This document shows positions 1-7,967 of a stretch of DNA of 64,000 nucleotides, piece after piece. The DNA is from an uncultured Christensenella sp. GTDB lineage: Bacteria; Bacillota; Clostridia; Christensenellales; UBA3700. Under the pieces are notes generated by a model. The model worked only from the letters and a program-made list of their open reading frames with translations. It was not told the DNA's origin and searched no databases. The stretch is from NCBI GenBank assembly GCA_949287655.1, contig CASEHD010000002.1:44305-108304 (forward strand), given 5' to 3'. Within the stretch, counting starts at the first letter, position 1. Each line of letters begins with the position of its first letter. A program made the translations under genes and the position numbers.

Positions 1-2080
1 CCGTCTCGTCGTATAGATACGGAGGGATCTTTTCCATTAACCTTTCCCACTTGCTTACGTCCGCCGTCGGATCGACCGATCGCCATATCTCTATCAGCAT
101 TTCCAGGTTGTTCCTGCACGCCGCAATGTCTATCGCGGAGTTCGCGCACGAAGGCGACGGATAATTTGACGGATTGTTTTCGGGCGAATAGGACGGGATT
201 ATGCAATAGGTCTCCCCTTCCGCGAGAGCGGTCTTGCCCGCCTCGTAGTGAATGTCGCCGTTCGCGTCCGTATAGTATTTAGGCACCATAAGCTGATCCC
301 AGTAATTAGCCGATTTCAGAAGAAGGGGGAGAAGGATCTCGCTCCTTAAATCAAGGTAACCTCTTTCCTTTATCTCTGCGACTTTCTCGTCGGTCAGCGG
401 CACGTTGGTCATCGACAGCGCCGCGCGCAGATCTTCAAGGTCGAATTCGTCCGAAAGCGGTATCTTTACGTCGCCGTAGCATTGCAGGGTCTCGTAAAGG
501 GGTTGCAGCATCCAGCTCGCGCCCGCGTTCCAGTATCTGAACGGGTACGGATAGCAGCTTTCGGTAAGAAGCGCCATATCGCCGTCGCTGTTGACGGGCG
601 CCTGAATAGCGTCCTCGTAGCCGTGCGAAGCGTATGCGTTGTCCATCCAGTCGTCGACCTGTCTCAATATGAAATTGACGTAGCCGACGTATGCGTCGCT
701 TATGTTGCCGGTGTTCATCGACGAGGTCTGCAGGTTGACGTTGGCGTCCATAGTATATTTACTGCCCCAGTCGCGCACCCACTCGCCCGTCCACATGCCG
801 AACAGTCTGCTGGTGCTGGTGCCCGCGCAGCAGAGGTATGCGTATCTTCCGGAATAATATGCCCTTTCTGCGAGAGTGTTGTTGAGCGTCTTGTTATTCA
901 GCTTGTACTTAGTGAGGTCTTCGTTGGGAACGTCGATATCCGCGCCCAGCGAAAATTCGACCGCGTTGTACTGCGCGGTGAACACGTCGGTATGGCTCTT
1001 CAGCGCTTCGCTGTAATAGAACACGCCGTCTCTCGTGTATTTATCCGCGACCGCCTTTACCTTTTCTCTCAAAGCGGTCTCAAGCGCGTAACTCTCCTGC
1101 TGCGCAAAATCGTCGTACGCGCCCATTTCGTATGTGCGGTCGGACGCGGTGATAACGTATATCTTGGTCGCGCCTGTGACTTTTATGCCCTGTATCTCTT
1201 CGCCGACAAACTGCTCTTCTTCCCTTCCTTCCACGGTCACGAGTTCTTTCGTGCCGCCCTCGCAGAAGATATAAGTTACCGTCGCGTAGCCGCCGTCTTT
1301 AAGCTCGCTGCCTTCATAGGACGGATAGTGAGCGACGAAACCGAGATATTCGAGGTTTTCGTCAACCGTCCTCTTATACCTTATATCCGTTTCGCTGGGA
1401 TAAACGTCTCCCGTCTTGCCGAAATTGGGCATCGTGGAAAGGCTGTCGTAAGAGAAAGTCACGTTGAGCTTCGCGCCCGTCGACGAAGCGGTGAGCTGAG
1501 TTATCGTCACGTCGTCCGTCTTTGAGGTAAAAGTCAGCCTGTCCCACTGTCCGTCGCCGTCGGTGTATCTCGTGCCGACCTGCGCGGTGTCGTAATCGGT
1601 ATATCTGATATACTCAGACGGCTCTATGCCCGCCGCTGCCTTATCCGTCTGCGCCATTCTTAAGATCGCGCCGGCGTGATAGGAATAGACGTCCATATAA
1701 GGCTGATCGTCGACGATATCCTTGCCGTTGATTATATTCTGCCTTACCGTTTCGAGTTCGTCGTAAGTGACGGGATTTTCCCTGGGATTTTTATTGGGAA
1801 GAATAAAATGAATGTTCTGAAAAATGACGGTGTCGTTGTAAGGCGACCCGGCGATTATCGCGCCCTGTCTGCCGTTGCCGGTGACCATACCGTTGCGCCA
1901 TATCTGATTGTTGTTGACCTTCGTGGCGGAAAGCTCGTTGTACGTGGTCGCGTAAGACGACTTCGCGTCGCTGTAGCTGTCGCCCGGCGCGGTCTTATCC
2001 TTACAAGCCGCCGCGAAAACCAAAGAAAAAACGGCCACTGCGACGATTGCGATTACTAAAACAAATTTCTTCAAATTCAT
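1..2080 (-). CDS. GH95-like glycoside hydrolase lipoprotein (C-terminus outside window)
   Basis: The frame is open from an ATG at 2080 to the window edge, so about 693 residues are seen and the C-terminus is missing. The start has a GGGAG site and a lipoprotein signal (hydrophobic stretch ending FAAAC), so the enzyme is probably anchored outside the membrane. An N-terminal WRNGMVTGNGRQGAIIAG segment resembles the GH95 N-terminal domain (usual pattern W-x-x-A-x-P-x-GNGR-x-GA). A later LFGMWTGEW...DWGSKYTMDANVNLQ segment matches the GH95 core around the (alpha/alpha)6 barrel. GH95 enzymes are 1,2-alpha-L-fucosidases or alpha-L-galactosidases. Neighbouring sialidase and GH29 fucosidase genes fit a host-glycan role. 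The substrate is inferred, and the catalytic carboxylates were not assigned. Confidence 0.75.
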   Translation of the reverse strand, partial: MNLKKFVLVIAIVAVAVFSLVFAAACKDKTAPGDSYSDAKSSYATTYNELSATKVNNNQIWRNGMVTGNGRQGAIIAGSPYNDTVIFQNIHFILPNKNPRENPVTYDELETVRQNIINGKDIVDDQPYMDVYSYHAGAILRMAQTDKAAAGIEPSEYIRYTDYDTAQVGTRYTDGDGQWDRLTFTSKTDDVTITQLTASSTGAKLNVTFSYDSLSTMPNFGKTGDVYPSETDIRYKRTVDENLEYLGFVAHYPSYEGSELKDGGYATVTYIFCEGGTKELVTVEGREEEQFVGEEIQGIKVTGATKIYVITASDRTYEMGAYDDFAQQESYALETALREKVKAVADKYTRDGVFYYSEALKSHTDVFTAQYNAVEFSLGADIDVPNEDLTKYKLNNKTLNNTLAERAYYSGRYAYLCCAGTSTSRLFGMWTGEWVRDWGSKYTMDANVNLQTSSMNTGNISDAYVGYVNFILRQVDDWMDNAYASHGYEDAIQAPVNSDGDMALLTESCYPYPFRYWNAGASWMLQPLYETLQCYGDVKIPLSDEFDLEDLRAALSMTNVPLTDEKVAEIKERGYLDLRSEILLPLLLKSANYWDQLMVPKYYTDANGDIHYEAGKTALAEGETYCIIPSYSPENNPSNYPSPSCANSAIDIAACRNNLEMLIEIWRSVDPTADVSKWERLMEKIPPYLYDET

Positions 2081-2100
2081 AATAACTCCCTCATGAATTT

Positions 2101-2129
2101 ATTTTAACAAAGCGCGCGCGTAGTGTCAA
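2101..2129 (-). promoter_or_regulatory. Sigma-A promoter of the GH95-like gene
   Basis: Read on the minus strand, TTGACA (2129-2124) and TAAAAT (2106-2101) are separated by 17 bases, about 20 bases upstream of the ATG at 2080. Confidence 0.75.
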
Positions 2130-2175
2130 CGACTCAAAAATCCATAATTGCGGGCATACAGTCCATAAAACGCGT

Positions 2176-2205
2176 AAAAAATATCCGCCCCTTTCGGAGC
2201 GGATA
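2176..2205 (-). terminator. Intrinsic terminator of ddh
   Basis: TATCCGC and GCGGATA form a stem, and on the minus strand a run of six T follows. It lies just after the ddh stop codon. A separate 14-base palindrome, CTGATCCGGATCAG, sits between it and the stop. Confidence 0.8.
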
Positions 2206-2230
2206 AAATTCTGTCTGATCCGGATCAGAA

Positions 2231-3214
2231 TCAAAGCATGTTCTTTCTGAGTTCTTCGCCGCTCTTCGCGCTTAAATATGCGGGCGGAATATCGAGGACG
2301 GTCACGCAGCCCGTCTTGCCTTCCTTGCTCATTCTGGCGACCGCGCGCGCATAGGCGACCAGCACGCTTGAAGTGAACGCGGGGTTGGAGTCGAGTTTAA
2401 GCGAATATTCGACGACGTTGTTGAATTCGTTGCTCGCGCCCGTTTTGCCGCTTCTTATAACGAAACCGCCGTGAGGTATACCCTTGTGCTTAGCGTCCAG
2501 TTCTTCCTGAGAGATGAAATTGACGGTCGTGTCGTAGTCCGCGAAATAGTTGGGCATCTCCTTTATTTCCTTTTCTATTCTCGCCTTGTCCGCGCCCTCT
2601 TTGACAACGACGTAGCACTCTCTGGTATGCTTTTCTCTGGTAGAAAGTTCGGGATTCCTGCCGCTTCTGACCGCGTCGAGAGCCGCCTGTACGGGCACGG
2701 TATACTGCCTTGCGTCGACGACGCCCTCGATTCTTCTTATCGCGTCCGAATGTCCCTGGCTTACGCCCTTGCCCCAGAAGGTATAGGTCGCGCCGCTGGG
2801 AAGCACGCTGTCGCCGTAGACGCGCGCTATCGAGAACATACCGGGGTCCCAGCCGCAGCTTATCAGCGCGAGATTGCCGCTCTTTTTCGCCGCGCAGTCG
2901 ACCTCTTTAAAATGTTTGGGGATATTCGCGTGCGTGTCGAAGCTGTCGACGACGTTGAACATCGCCGCGAATTGCGGGGTCTGTCCGGGAAGATCGGTAG
3001 CCGAACCGCCGCAGAGGATAAGCACGTCTATCTCGTCGCTATACGAGGGGGCGTTTTCGACCTTTTCCACCTTTACGCCCTTTGTTATCGGGGTTATCGA
3101 CGCGGGATCGCGACGGGTGAAGATGACTTTGAGCTGAATATCGGGGTTGTGCATTACCGCCGCTTCAACGCCTTTGCCGAGATTGCCGTATCCTGAAATG
3201 CCTAATCTGATCAT
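2231..3214 (-). CDS. ddh: meso-Diaminopimelate D-dehydrogenase
   Basis: This 327-residue protein begins MIRLGISGYGNLGKGVEAA, the NADP-binding Rossmann motif typical of Ddh. It continues with family segments such as LILCGGSATDLPGQ and the substrate-region sequence SCGWDPGMFS. Length matches the family. Ddh makes meso-diaminopimelate directly from tetrahydrodipicolinate, ammonia and NADPH, feeding lysine and peptidoglycan synthesis in the cytoplasm. The ATG is preceded by AAGGAGC. An upstream GTGACA/TATAAT pair with an 18-base spacer is a plausible promoter, and the gene has its own terminator, so it is monocistronic. It appears to be a core gene unrelated to its glycan-degrading neighbours. 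Confidence 0.95.
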   Translation of the reverse strand: MIRLGISGYGNLGKGVEAAVMHNPDIQLKVIFTRRDPASITPITKGVKVEKVENAPSYSDEIDVLILCGGSATDLPGQTPQFAAMFNVVDSFDTHANIPKHFKEVDCAAKKSGNLALISCGWDPGMFSIARVYGDSVLPSGATYTFWGKGVSQGHSDAIRRIEGVVDARQYTVPVQAALDAVRSGRNPELSTREKHTRECYVVVKEGADKARIEKEIKEMPNYFADYDTTVNFISQEELDAKHKGIPHGGFVIRSGKTGASNEFNNVVEYSLKLDSNPAFTSSVLVAYARAVARMSKEGKTGCVTVLDIPPAYLSAKSGEELRKNML

Positions 3215-3352
3215 AGTAAGCTCCTTGGAAAAAACTGACTATATTATATAATAACACCCCCGTATTTGTCACAGATTTTATTAAAAAAACGACTCGTCCG
3301 ACAAAATTTTTTGTCGGATACGCCTTCTTTTGTTATCGGATATACGGATATT

Positions 3353-4999
3353 TTATTTTACATCCAGTTTAGCGAAACCTATCGCGTCGCTGTAATTGAC
3401 CTTGCCTATCTCCGCAAGCACATAGACGTTGCCTTCCTTATCTCCGTCCATGCACGAATAACCCGCCGCGCCGCCGTATATAAGCTTGCTCGTCCAGGTC
3501 TCCCCGTCCGTGGTCTCGCCGACCGAAAGGTTGACTCTGGTATGGAAGGAGTCGGGATAGCTTAAAAGCAATTTTCCGCCCGCGTTGTACACGGAAGCCA
3601 TGCATATCGGAGTTTTGAGCGTCGTGAACTTTTCTTTGATATACCAGGTCTCTCCGCCGTCCTTCGAATAGGATAGTTTCTGGAATTGTCTGGGGTGATA
3701 GTTGCAGCAGCCCGCGCCGTCTCTTACGACCATTACGACTTCGCCGTTGTCCAGGACCGCCGCTTCGCATTCGTTGCCGCTGCCTGCTGCCTCGCTCCTG
3801 TTCCAGGTCAGACCGTGGTCGTCGCTGTATATCACGAAAGAACTGCCGTTGTTGCTTGCCGGCGCGATGATCCTGCCGTCGTACTTTCCGCTCTTTATCT
3901 GCACCGCCTTGCCGGGACCCACCATAAGGGTGTCCGCGCGCACGCCGTCCGCCGCGCCTCTCTTTATATTCGGGTCTTTGGGCAGGCTTATATTTATCGG
4001 CTCTTCCCAGTCGAAGGTCAGATCGTCGTTTATCTTACCGCGGATATTGAACGTGTTGTAGTTAAAGCCGGTCGCCTTTGTCGCGCTCATATGGACGATA
4101 TTTAAAAGTCCGGTGTCTTTGTCCAGCACTACGGTCGGATTGCCGTACTTTCCGACCTCTTCGCCGAAAGTGAATATTATCTTCTGCTCTCCCCAGGTCT
4201 TTCCGCCGTCCTGAGAGAATTTTCCCAGCATATCGACCACGCCGACGTCGTGAGCGGAATTCTTCCTTCCCTCAACGAGCGCGAGAAGCACGTTATCCTT
4301 AAAATGCGTGCCGCACTTTTCGTTAAGGATATCCTTGTCCATTACGATCAGAGACGGGATTCTGTATGCGGAATAGCCGTCCGTCTTGCCTTCGAAAAGC
4401 AGATAAGGACCTCCTTCGATATTGGTGAATTTGCCGTATTTCTGGTTTTTCGCCCACGCCGCGCCCGCCAGCATCGTGAGAAGCAACGTTGCCGAAACGA
4501 CGGTCGAGATCACGTACGCCTTCGTGATTATCGCAACCAGAGACGCGATAAGCATAAATACGCATCCGGCGATCAGCATTATCATATTCAGAGTGTTGAG
4601 CGCTATCGGCTGGAACAGATCGACGATCAGAGCCTTTATTATCAGATATACGAGAAGCGCCGCGCCCAGCACGAGCAGAACTATCGCGCTTATCAGCGCG
4701 TCCGTGCCCGAAGGAACTTCAAGAAGAGTCACTATAAGCCCGACTATCGGAAGCACCGCGAGCGCCGTGCAGAAGACCCCCGTCATCGCGGTCGACGAGA
4801 AGAACAACCCGTCGTTGAATATCAGAAACATGAATATCGCGACCGCCAGCACCATGAACGCTATCGCCGTAACGATAAAGGTCCAGATATTGTCGAAACA
4901 AATATCTGCATAAACGCCGCACAGCACAACGGCTGCGACGATCAACGCAACGAATACGGCAAATATCGCCAGTTGCGGCGCGTGCTTTTTGTCAATCAT
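3353..4999 (-). CDS. Membrane-anchored GH33 sialidase with six N-terminal TM helices
   Basis: The 548-residue protein has two parts. Residues 9-182 contain six hydrophobic segments (about 9-31, 41-61, 70-93, 102-124, 137-158 and 163-182). From about residue 195 a sialidase domain follows, with the arginine motif YRIPSL (R213), an EGR...HD segment whose D251 fits the acid/base position, and Asp boxes SQDGGKTW, SDDHGLTW and SKDGGETW. GH33 enzymes release terminal sialic acid. Fusion to a polytopic membrane domain instead of a signal peptide is unusual, and an even helix number would keep the C-terminal domain on the same side as the N-terminus, so topology needs care. A strong AAGGAGG precedes the ATG. 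A YhcH-family gene nearby fits sialic-acid use. Confidence 0.88.
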   Translation of the reverse strand: MIDKKHAPQLAIFAVFVALIVAAVVLCGVYADICFDNIWTFIVTAIAFMVLAVAIFMFLIFNDGLFFSSTAMTGVFCTALAVLPIVGLIVTLLEVPSGTDALISAIVLLVLGAALLVYLIIKALIVDLFQPIALNTLNMIMLIAGCVFMLIASLVAIITKAYVISTVVSATLLLTMLAGAAWAKNQKYGKFTNIEGGPYLLFEGKTDGYSAYRIPSLIVMDKDILNEKCGTHFKDNVLLALVEGRKNSAHDVGVVDMLGKFSQDGGKTWGEQKIIFTFGEEVGKYGNPTVVLDKDTGLLNIVHMSATKATGFNYNTFNIRGKINDDLTFDWEEPINISLPKDPNIKRGAADGVRADTLMVGPGKAVQIKSGKYDGRIIAPASNNGSSFVIYSDDHGLTWNRSEAAGSGNECEAAVLDNGEVVMVVRDGAGCCNYHPRQFQKLSYSKDGGETWYIKEKFTTLKTPICMASVYNAGGKLLLSYPDSFHTRVNLSVGETTDGETWTSKLIYGGAAGYSCMDGDKEGNVYVLAEIGKVNYSDAIGFAKLDVK

Positions 5000-5060
5000 A
5001 ATACCTCCTTACCGGCGGATCCCGCCGCGGATAACGCATATCCGTGATTTCCTGTATACT

Positions 5061-5089
5061 ATTTTAACATATAAAAACGCGCTTGTCCA
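5061..5089 (-). promoter_or_regulatory. Probable promoter of the sialidase gene
   Basis: On the minus strand TGGACA (5089-5084) and TAAAAT (5066-5061) are 17 bases apart, about 60 bases upstream of the sialidase ATG. Confidence 0.6.
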
Positions 5090-5144
5090 AAAATATTACC
5101 GCTTAATGAATTTTATATATCGACGACCCGTCCAAAAGCCGGCA

Positions 5145-5173
5145 TTGACACATTTTGCCGGCGGGAGTATAAT
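5145..5173 (+). promoter_or_regulatory. Sigma-A promoter of the EEP-family gene
   Basis: TTGACA (5145-5150) and TATAAT (5168-5173) are consensus boxes with a 17-base spacer, 30 bases before the ATG at 5204. Confidence 0.85.
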
Positions 5174-5203
5174 AAAAGCAGCGAAACAAAGGGGAAAGAA
5201 GTC

Positions 5204-6115
5204 ATGAGAAGACGTTTTTCAAACTCAGCCGTTTCAATAATTCTTACGGCTATCCTGCTTTTTTCTTTCTGCGCCTGCGTGCAAGACAACTCGCCCGGGA
5301 CGGAAGAGATAAATACCGACGGATATCAGACTTTCGACGTGATGAGCCTCAACATAAGGCTGGACACTTTTATCGACTTCGGCGATAAAGACTGGTCGGA
5401 CGTCCGCGCCGCAAACGTCATCGAGTATCTGAAAAACAGCGGCGCCGACCTCATCTGTCTGCAAGAGGTGTGCGGCACGCAGTACGACGACCTGGCAGCC
5501 GCCCTCGACGGAATTTATTCCATAATATACTATCAGCGCGAATCGGGGCGGAACCCGGAAGGACTGGCGATACTCTATTCCGACGATTTCGTCCTCGAAG
5601 AAAGCAGCCGCTTCTGGCTGAGCAGCACCCCCGACAAGGAGTCCAAAGACTGGGGCGCCGCGAATAAGAGGATAAGCGTGAACGCGGTGCTGACTCATAA
5701 AGAAAGCGGACTTAAAATAAACCTGTTTACCGTCCACCTCGACCATATCAGCGAGCTGTCGCGCGAAAACGGACTGGCGCTTATTTTGGAAAAAGCCGCC
5801 GGGTACGACTGCCCCGCGATACTTGCCGGCGATTTCAACACGACTGAAGAAAGCGATTGTTACAAAGTGATATCTTCGAGAATGCAGGACTGCCGCAAAG
5901 CCGCCGCGATATCGGACGGAGGGCTGACGTATCAGAATTTCGGCATAAGAAAAGACTCCGGCGACAGTCTGCCGATAGATTTCTGCTTCGTCGACAATTC
6001 TTTCAAAGTCTTTAAATTCGAGATAAAAGACGAGCTTGCCCCTGACGAGACTTATTACTCAGACCACTATGCGATAAGGTCTCTTATCGGTCTTCCGCTC
6101 GACGACGTAGCGTAA
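5204..6115 (+). CDS. Secreted endonuclease/exonuclease/phosphatase-family lipoprotein
   Basis: The 303-residue protein has a signal sequence ending FSFCACVQD, which suggests lipidation on Cys. The mature part carries the EEP-fold motifs in order: MSLNIR, LICLQEV (metal-binding Glu), VHLDH, GDFNTT (Asp/Asn pair), IDFCFV and SDHYAI (catalytic His). This superfamily includes Mg-dependent nucleases, sphingomyelinases and phosphatases, and sequence alone does not say which phosphoester is cut. It is one of the few plus-strand genes here, has a consensus promoter and an AAGGGGA ribosome site, and ends at a strong bidirectional terminator. An extracellular phosphodiesterase for nutrient scavenging is an inference. 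Confidence 0.85.
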   Translation: MRRRFSNSAVSIILTAILLFSFCACVQDNSPGTEEINTDGYQTFDVMSLNIRLDTFIDFGDKDWSDVRAANVIEYLKNSGADLICLQEVCGTQYDDLAAALDGIYSIIYYQRESGRNPEGLAILYSDDFVLEESSRFWLSSTPDKESKDWGAANKRISVNAVLTHKESGLKINLFTVHLDHISELSRENGLALILEKAAGYDCPAILAGDFNTTEESDCYKVISSRMQDCRKAAAISDGGLTYQNFGIRKDSGDSLPIDFCFVDNSFKVFKFEIKDELAPDETYYSDHYAIRSLIGLPLDDVA

Positions 6116-6146
6116 ACGCGCCGCGTCTATCTTTTCAAGGTTACTG

Positions 6147-6176
6147 AAAAACGCGCCCTTTCAAAGGCGCGTTTTT
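6147..6176. terminator. Bidirectional intrinsic terminator
   Basis: AAAAACGCGCC and GGCGCGTTTTT form a perfect 11-base stem with an 8-base loop between convergent genes ending at 6115 (+) and 6194 (-). Confidence 0.9.
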
Positions 6177-6193
6177 ATTCGGCTTATCGGCTC

Positions 6194-6640
6194 TTATTCA
6201 TATCTTATCTTAAACACGGCTTTCCTGACCTTTCTGCACGAGGTCGAATCGTCGCGTATGCTCGGCGCGTGACCTTCGCCGGGCATGAACATGCACCAGT
6301 CGCCCGGCTTCATAGTAAGATAGGCGAAAGGTCCGCTCCATATCGCGATATCCTTTTCGGCGGAATATTCCGTCTCCTCCTTCAGCTCCCCGACCGGAAC
6401 GCCCATAAGCTCCTCGCCGTCCAATATAAGCTGGATATCGGCGTAAAGCCGGTGCGTTTCCGCCGTCGCGCCCTCTTTCGGACGAGGCTCGTACGTCTGC
6501 ACGTTGACGAAAACGCCGTCGGCAAGATCCGTCCTGCCGAGCGGAGTGTCCGCGCCCATCGTCTTCGCTTTTCTGATGCAAAGCGCGACTTTTTCGTCGA
6601 GACCGTTGTAAAAACCGTCTGCAAGTTTTGAATATATCAT
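6194..6640 (-). CDS. YhcH/YjgK/YiaL (DUF386) family protein
   Basis: The 148-residue protein matches the cupin-like YhcH/YjgK/YiaL family: YADIQLILDGEE (metal-ligand region), PVGELKEETEY, and MKPGDWCMFMPGEGHAPSI with the His pair typical of the fold. Members include NanQ, which opens or anomerises N-acetylneuraminate, and proteins linked to other sugar acids. With a sialidase gene about 1.2 kb away a role in sialic-acid handling is plausible but inferred, and no nanA, nanE or nanK gene is visible here. It lies 8 bases downstream of the PD-(D/E)XK-like gene, so the two are probably cotranscribed. The start is the ATG after AAGGAG. Confidence 0.85.
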   Translation of the reverse strand: MIYSKLADGFYNGLDEKVALCIRKAKTMGADTPLGRTDLADGVFVNVQTYEPRPKEGATAETHRLYADIQLILDGEELMGVPVGELKEETEYSAEKDIAIWSGPFAYLTMKPGDWCMFMPGEGHAPSIRDDSTSCRKVRKAVFKIRYE

Positions 6641-6648
6641 ATCTCTCC

Positions 6649-7764
6649 TTATTCTTCTGGCGCGAAAGTCGCTTCGAGTTTTTCTGTAAAGCGCTGAACG
6701 TCGTCCATATTGTCAAATCTGTACGCGACGTATTCTGTCTTGCCGTTCTGTATCGTACAGATGAATTTCTTTTCGTCGTCGTAGTCGTACTGCGGCAGGT
6801 TGGCGTCTTTGAGTATCGCCATAACGACCGCCTGTTCTCTTTGCAGGAACATTATCTTGGCGTAAGTCACGTTGCCGACGCGGTAGCTGTACGAGCCCTG
6901 CAGCTGCTCGACCTCTCTTACCACGTTCGCGCAGTCGTCAAGTACGGTTATAAGGCTGGGCACGATCTCGCACAGCGCTTCTGCGACTTTGAGATATCTT
7001 TCGCCCCATTCGTCGGTATTGAAGCCGCGCAGATTCCTGACCTTTGAATAAGCGATGTCGCTTTCGCCGTTGACGTCGCCTTCGGTAAGCATCAGCTTTG
7101 ACGGCAGAGCGAAAGCGCCCTCGTTTTCGTCGACGACGCCCGCGGCGATAAGCGCGCGGTATGTAAGGAAACCGAAATTCAGCCTCTCTTTATACCAGGT
7201 CTCCCCGATAAGTTCGGGAAGCACGGGGTCGTCGTCGAACGGCGGACGGTCAAGATACTTGTCGCCTGTCAGCGCGACGAAATAATACCCCGCCGCGTTC
7301 GCTAAGGTCTCTCTGCAATAGGTCACCAGTCTGCCCTTATTCAGCTTTCTCATCTTGTCGCCGCACGGCGGTATCTTCACCTCCACGACGCGCAGATAAT
7401 CCTTCGGGTTGCATTTAAGCGCCTCTTTGAATCTCCACTTGAGCGCGAGTTGTACGTTCAGGCAGCTCGCGTCCGCATAACTCTCTTTCGTCGTCACCGC
7501 GTTCTTGTATTCCACCACCTTCGCCTCGGTGAATATCACGTATTTTGCGTCATCGGTATACGCTATTATTATCAGATCGGGACTGCCGAATTCGCCCAGA
7601 GAGAACTCCACCAGATAATCGCACTTCACCACTTTGTCAATGAACTCAGGGGCGTCTCCCACCCATCTGATCTGTTTAAGGATCGCGTTGGGCGCCTTGT
7701 CTGCGCTGTCGAGCAGTATCGCGTTGACAAGACCTCTTTCGCCGTACAGATACACGTTGTCCAT
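6649..7764 (-). CDS. Unrecognised protein with PD-(D/E)XK-like core
   Basis: I do not recognise this 371-residue protein as a named family. Residues around 55-85 read GSPDLIIIAY, then nine residues later FTEAKV, which fits the spacing and beta-strand pattern of a PD-(D/E)XK nuclease active site (Asp on one strand, E-x-K on the next). The rest is mixed alpha/beta with no membrane segment or signal peptide, so it is cytoplasmic. The ATG follows AAAGGAGG, and a TTGACA/TCTAAT promoter lies upstream. The YhcH-family gene follows after 8 bases. Nuclease activity is an inference from one motif; defence or DNA-repair roles cannot be separated. Confidence 0.6.
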   Translation of the reverse strand: MDNVYLYGERGLVNAILLDSADKAPNAILKQIRWVGDAPEFIDKVVKCDYLVEFSLGEFGSPDLIIIAYTDDAKYVIFTEAKVVEYKNAVTTKESYADASCLNVQLALKWRFKEALKCNPKDYLRVVEVKIPPCGDKMRKLNKGRLVTYCRETLANAAGYYFVALTGDKYLDRPPFDDDPVLPELIGETWYKERLNFGFLTYRALIAAGVVDENEGAFALPSKLMLTEGDVNGESDIAYSKVRNLRGFNTDEWGERYLKVAEALCEIVPSLITVLDDCANVVREVEQLQGSYSYRVGNVTYAKIMFLQREQAVVMAILKDANLPQYDYDDEKKFICTIQNGKTEYVAYRFDNMDDVQRFTEKLEATFAPEE

Positions 7765-7806
7765 AATTTCCTCCTTTGCAACTTCGTTGCGCCTTCCTAT
7801 ACTTTT

Positions 7807-7835
7807 ATTAGACCCCCAAACGCGCGCTTTGTCAA
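7807..7835 (-). promoter_or_regulatory. Promoter of the PD-(D/E)XK-like / YhcH operon
   Basis: TTGACA (7835-7830) and TCTAAT (7812-7807) on the minus strand, 17-base spacer, about 40 bases before the ATG at 7764. Confidence 0.7.
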
Positions 7836-7889
7836 TACCGCTTTTTAAAATTTTACATATTTTTAAAACTGCGTGCGCGCGTTTCGAGC

Positions 7890-7920
7890 ATAAAAGAAGA
7901 CCGCCCTTTGCCGGACGGTC
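7890..7920 (-). terminator. Probable terminator of the GH29 gene
   Basis: GACCG and CGGTC pair around a partly paired loop, followed on the minus strand by TTCTTTTAT, about 50 bases after the fucosidase stop codon. Confidence 0.6.
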
Positions 7921-7967
7921 ATTCTTTCGCTATTTTATGCCGATATCGCGATACATGTCGCGAATTT

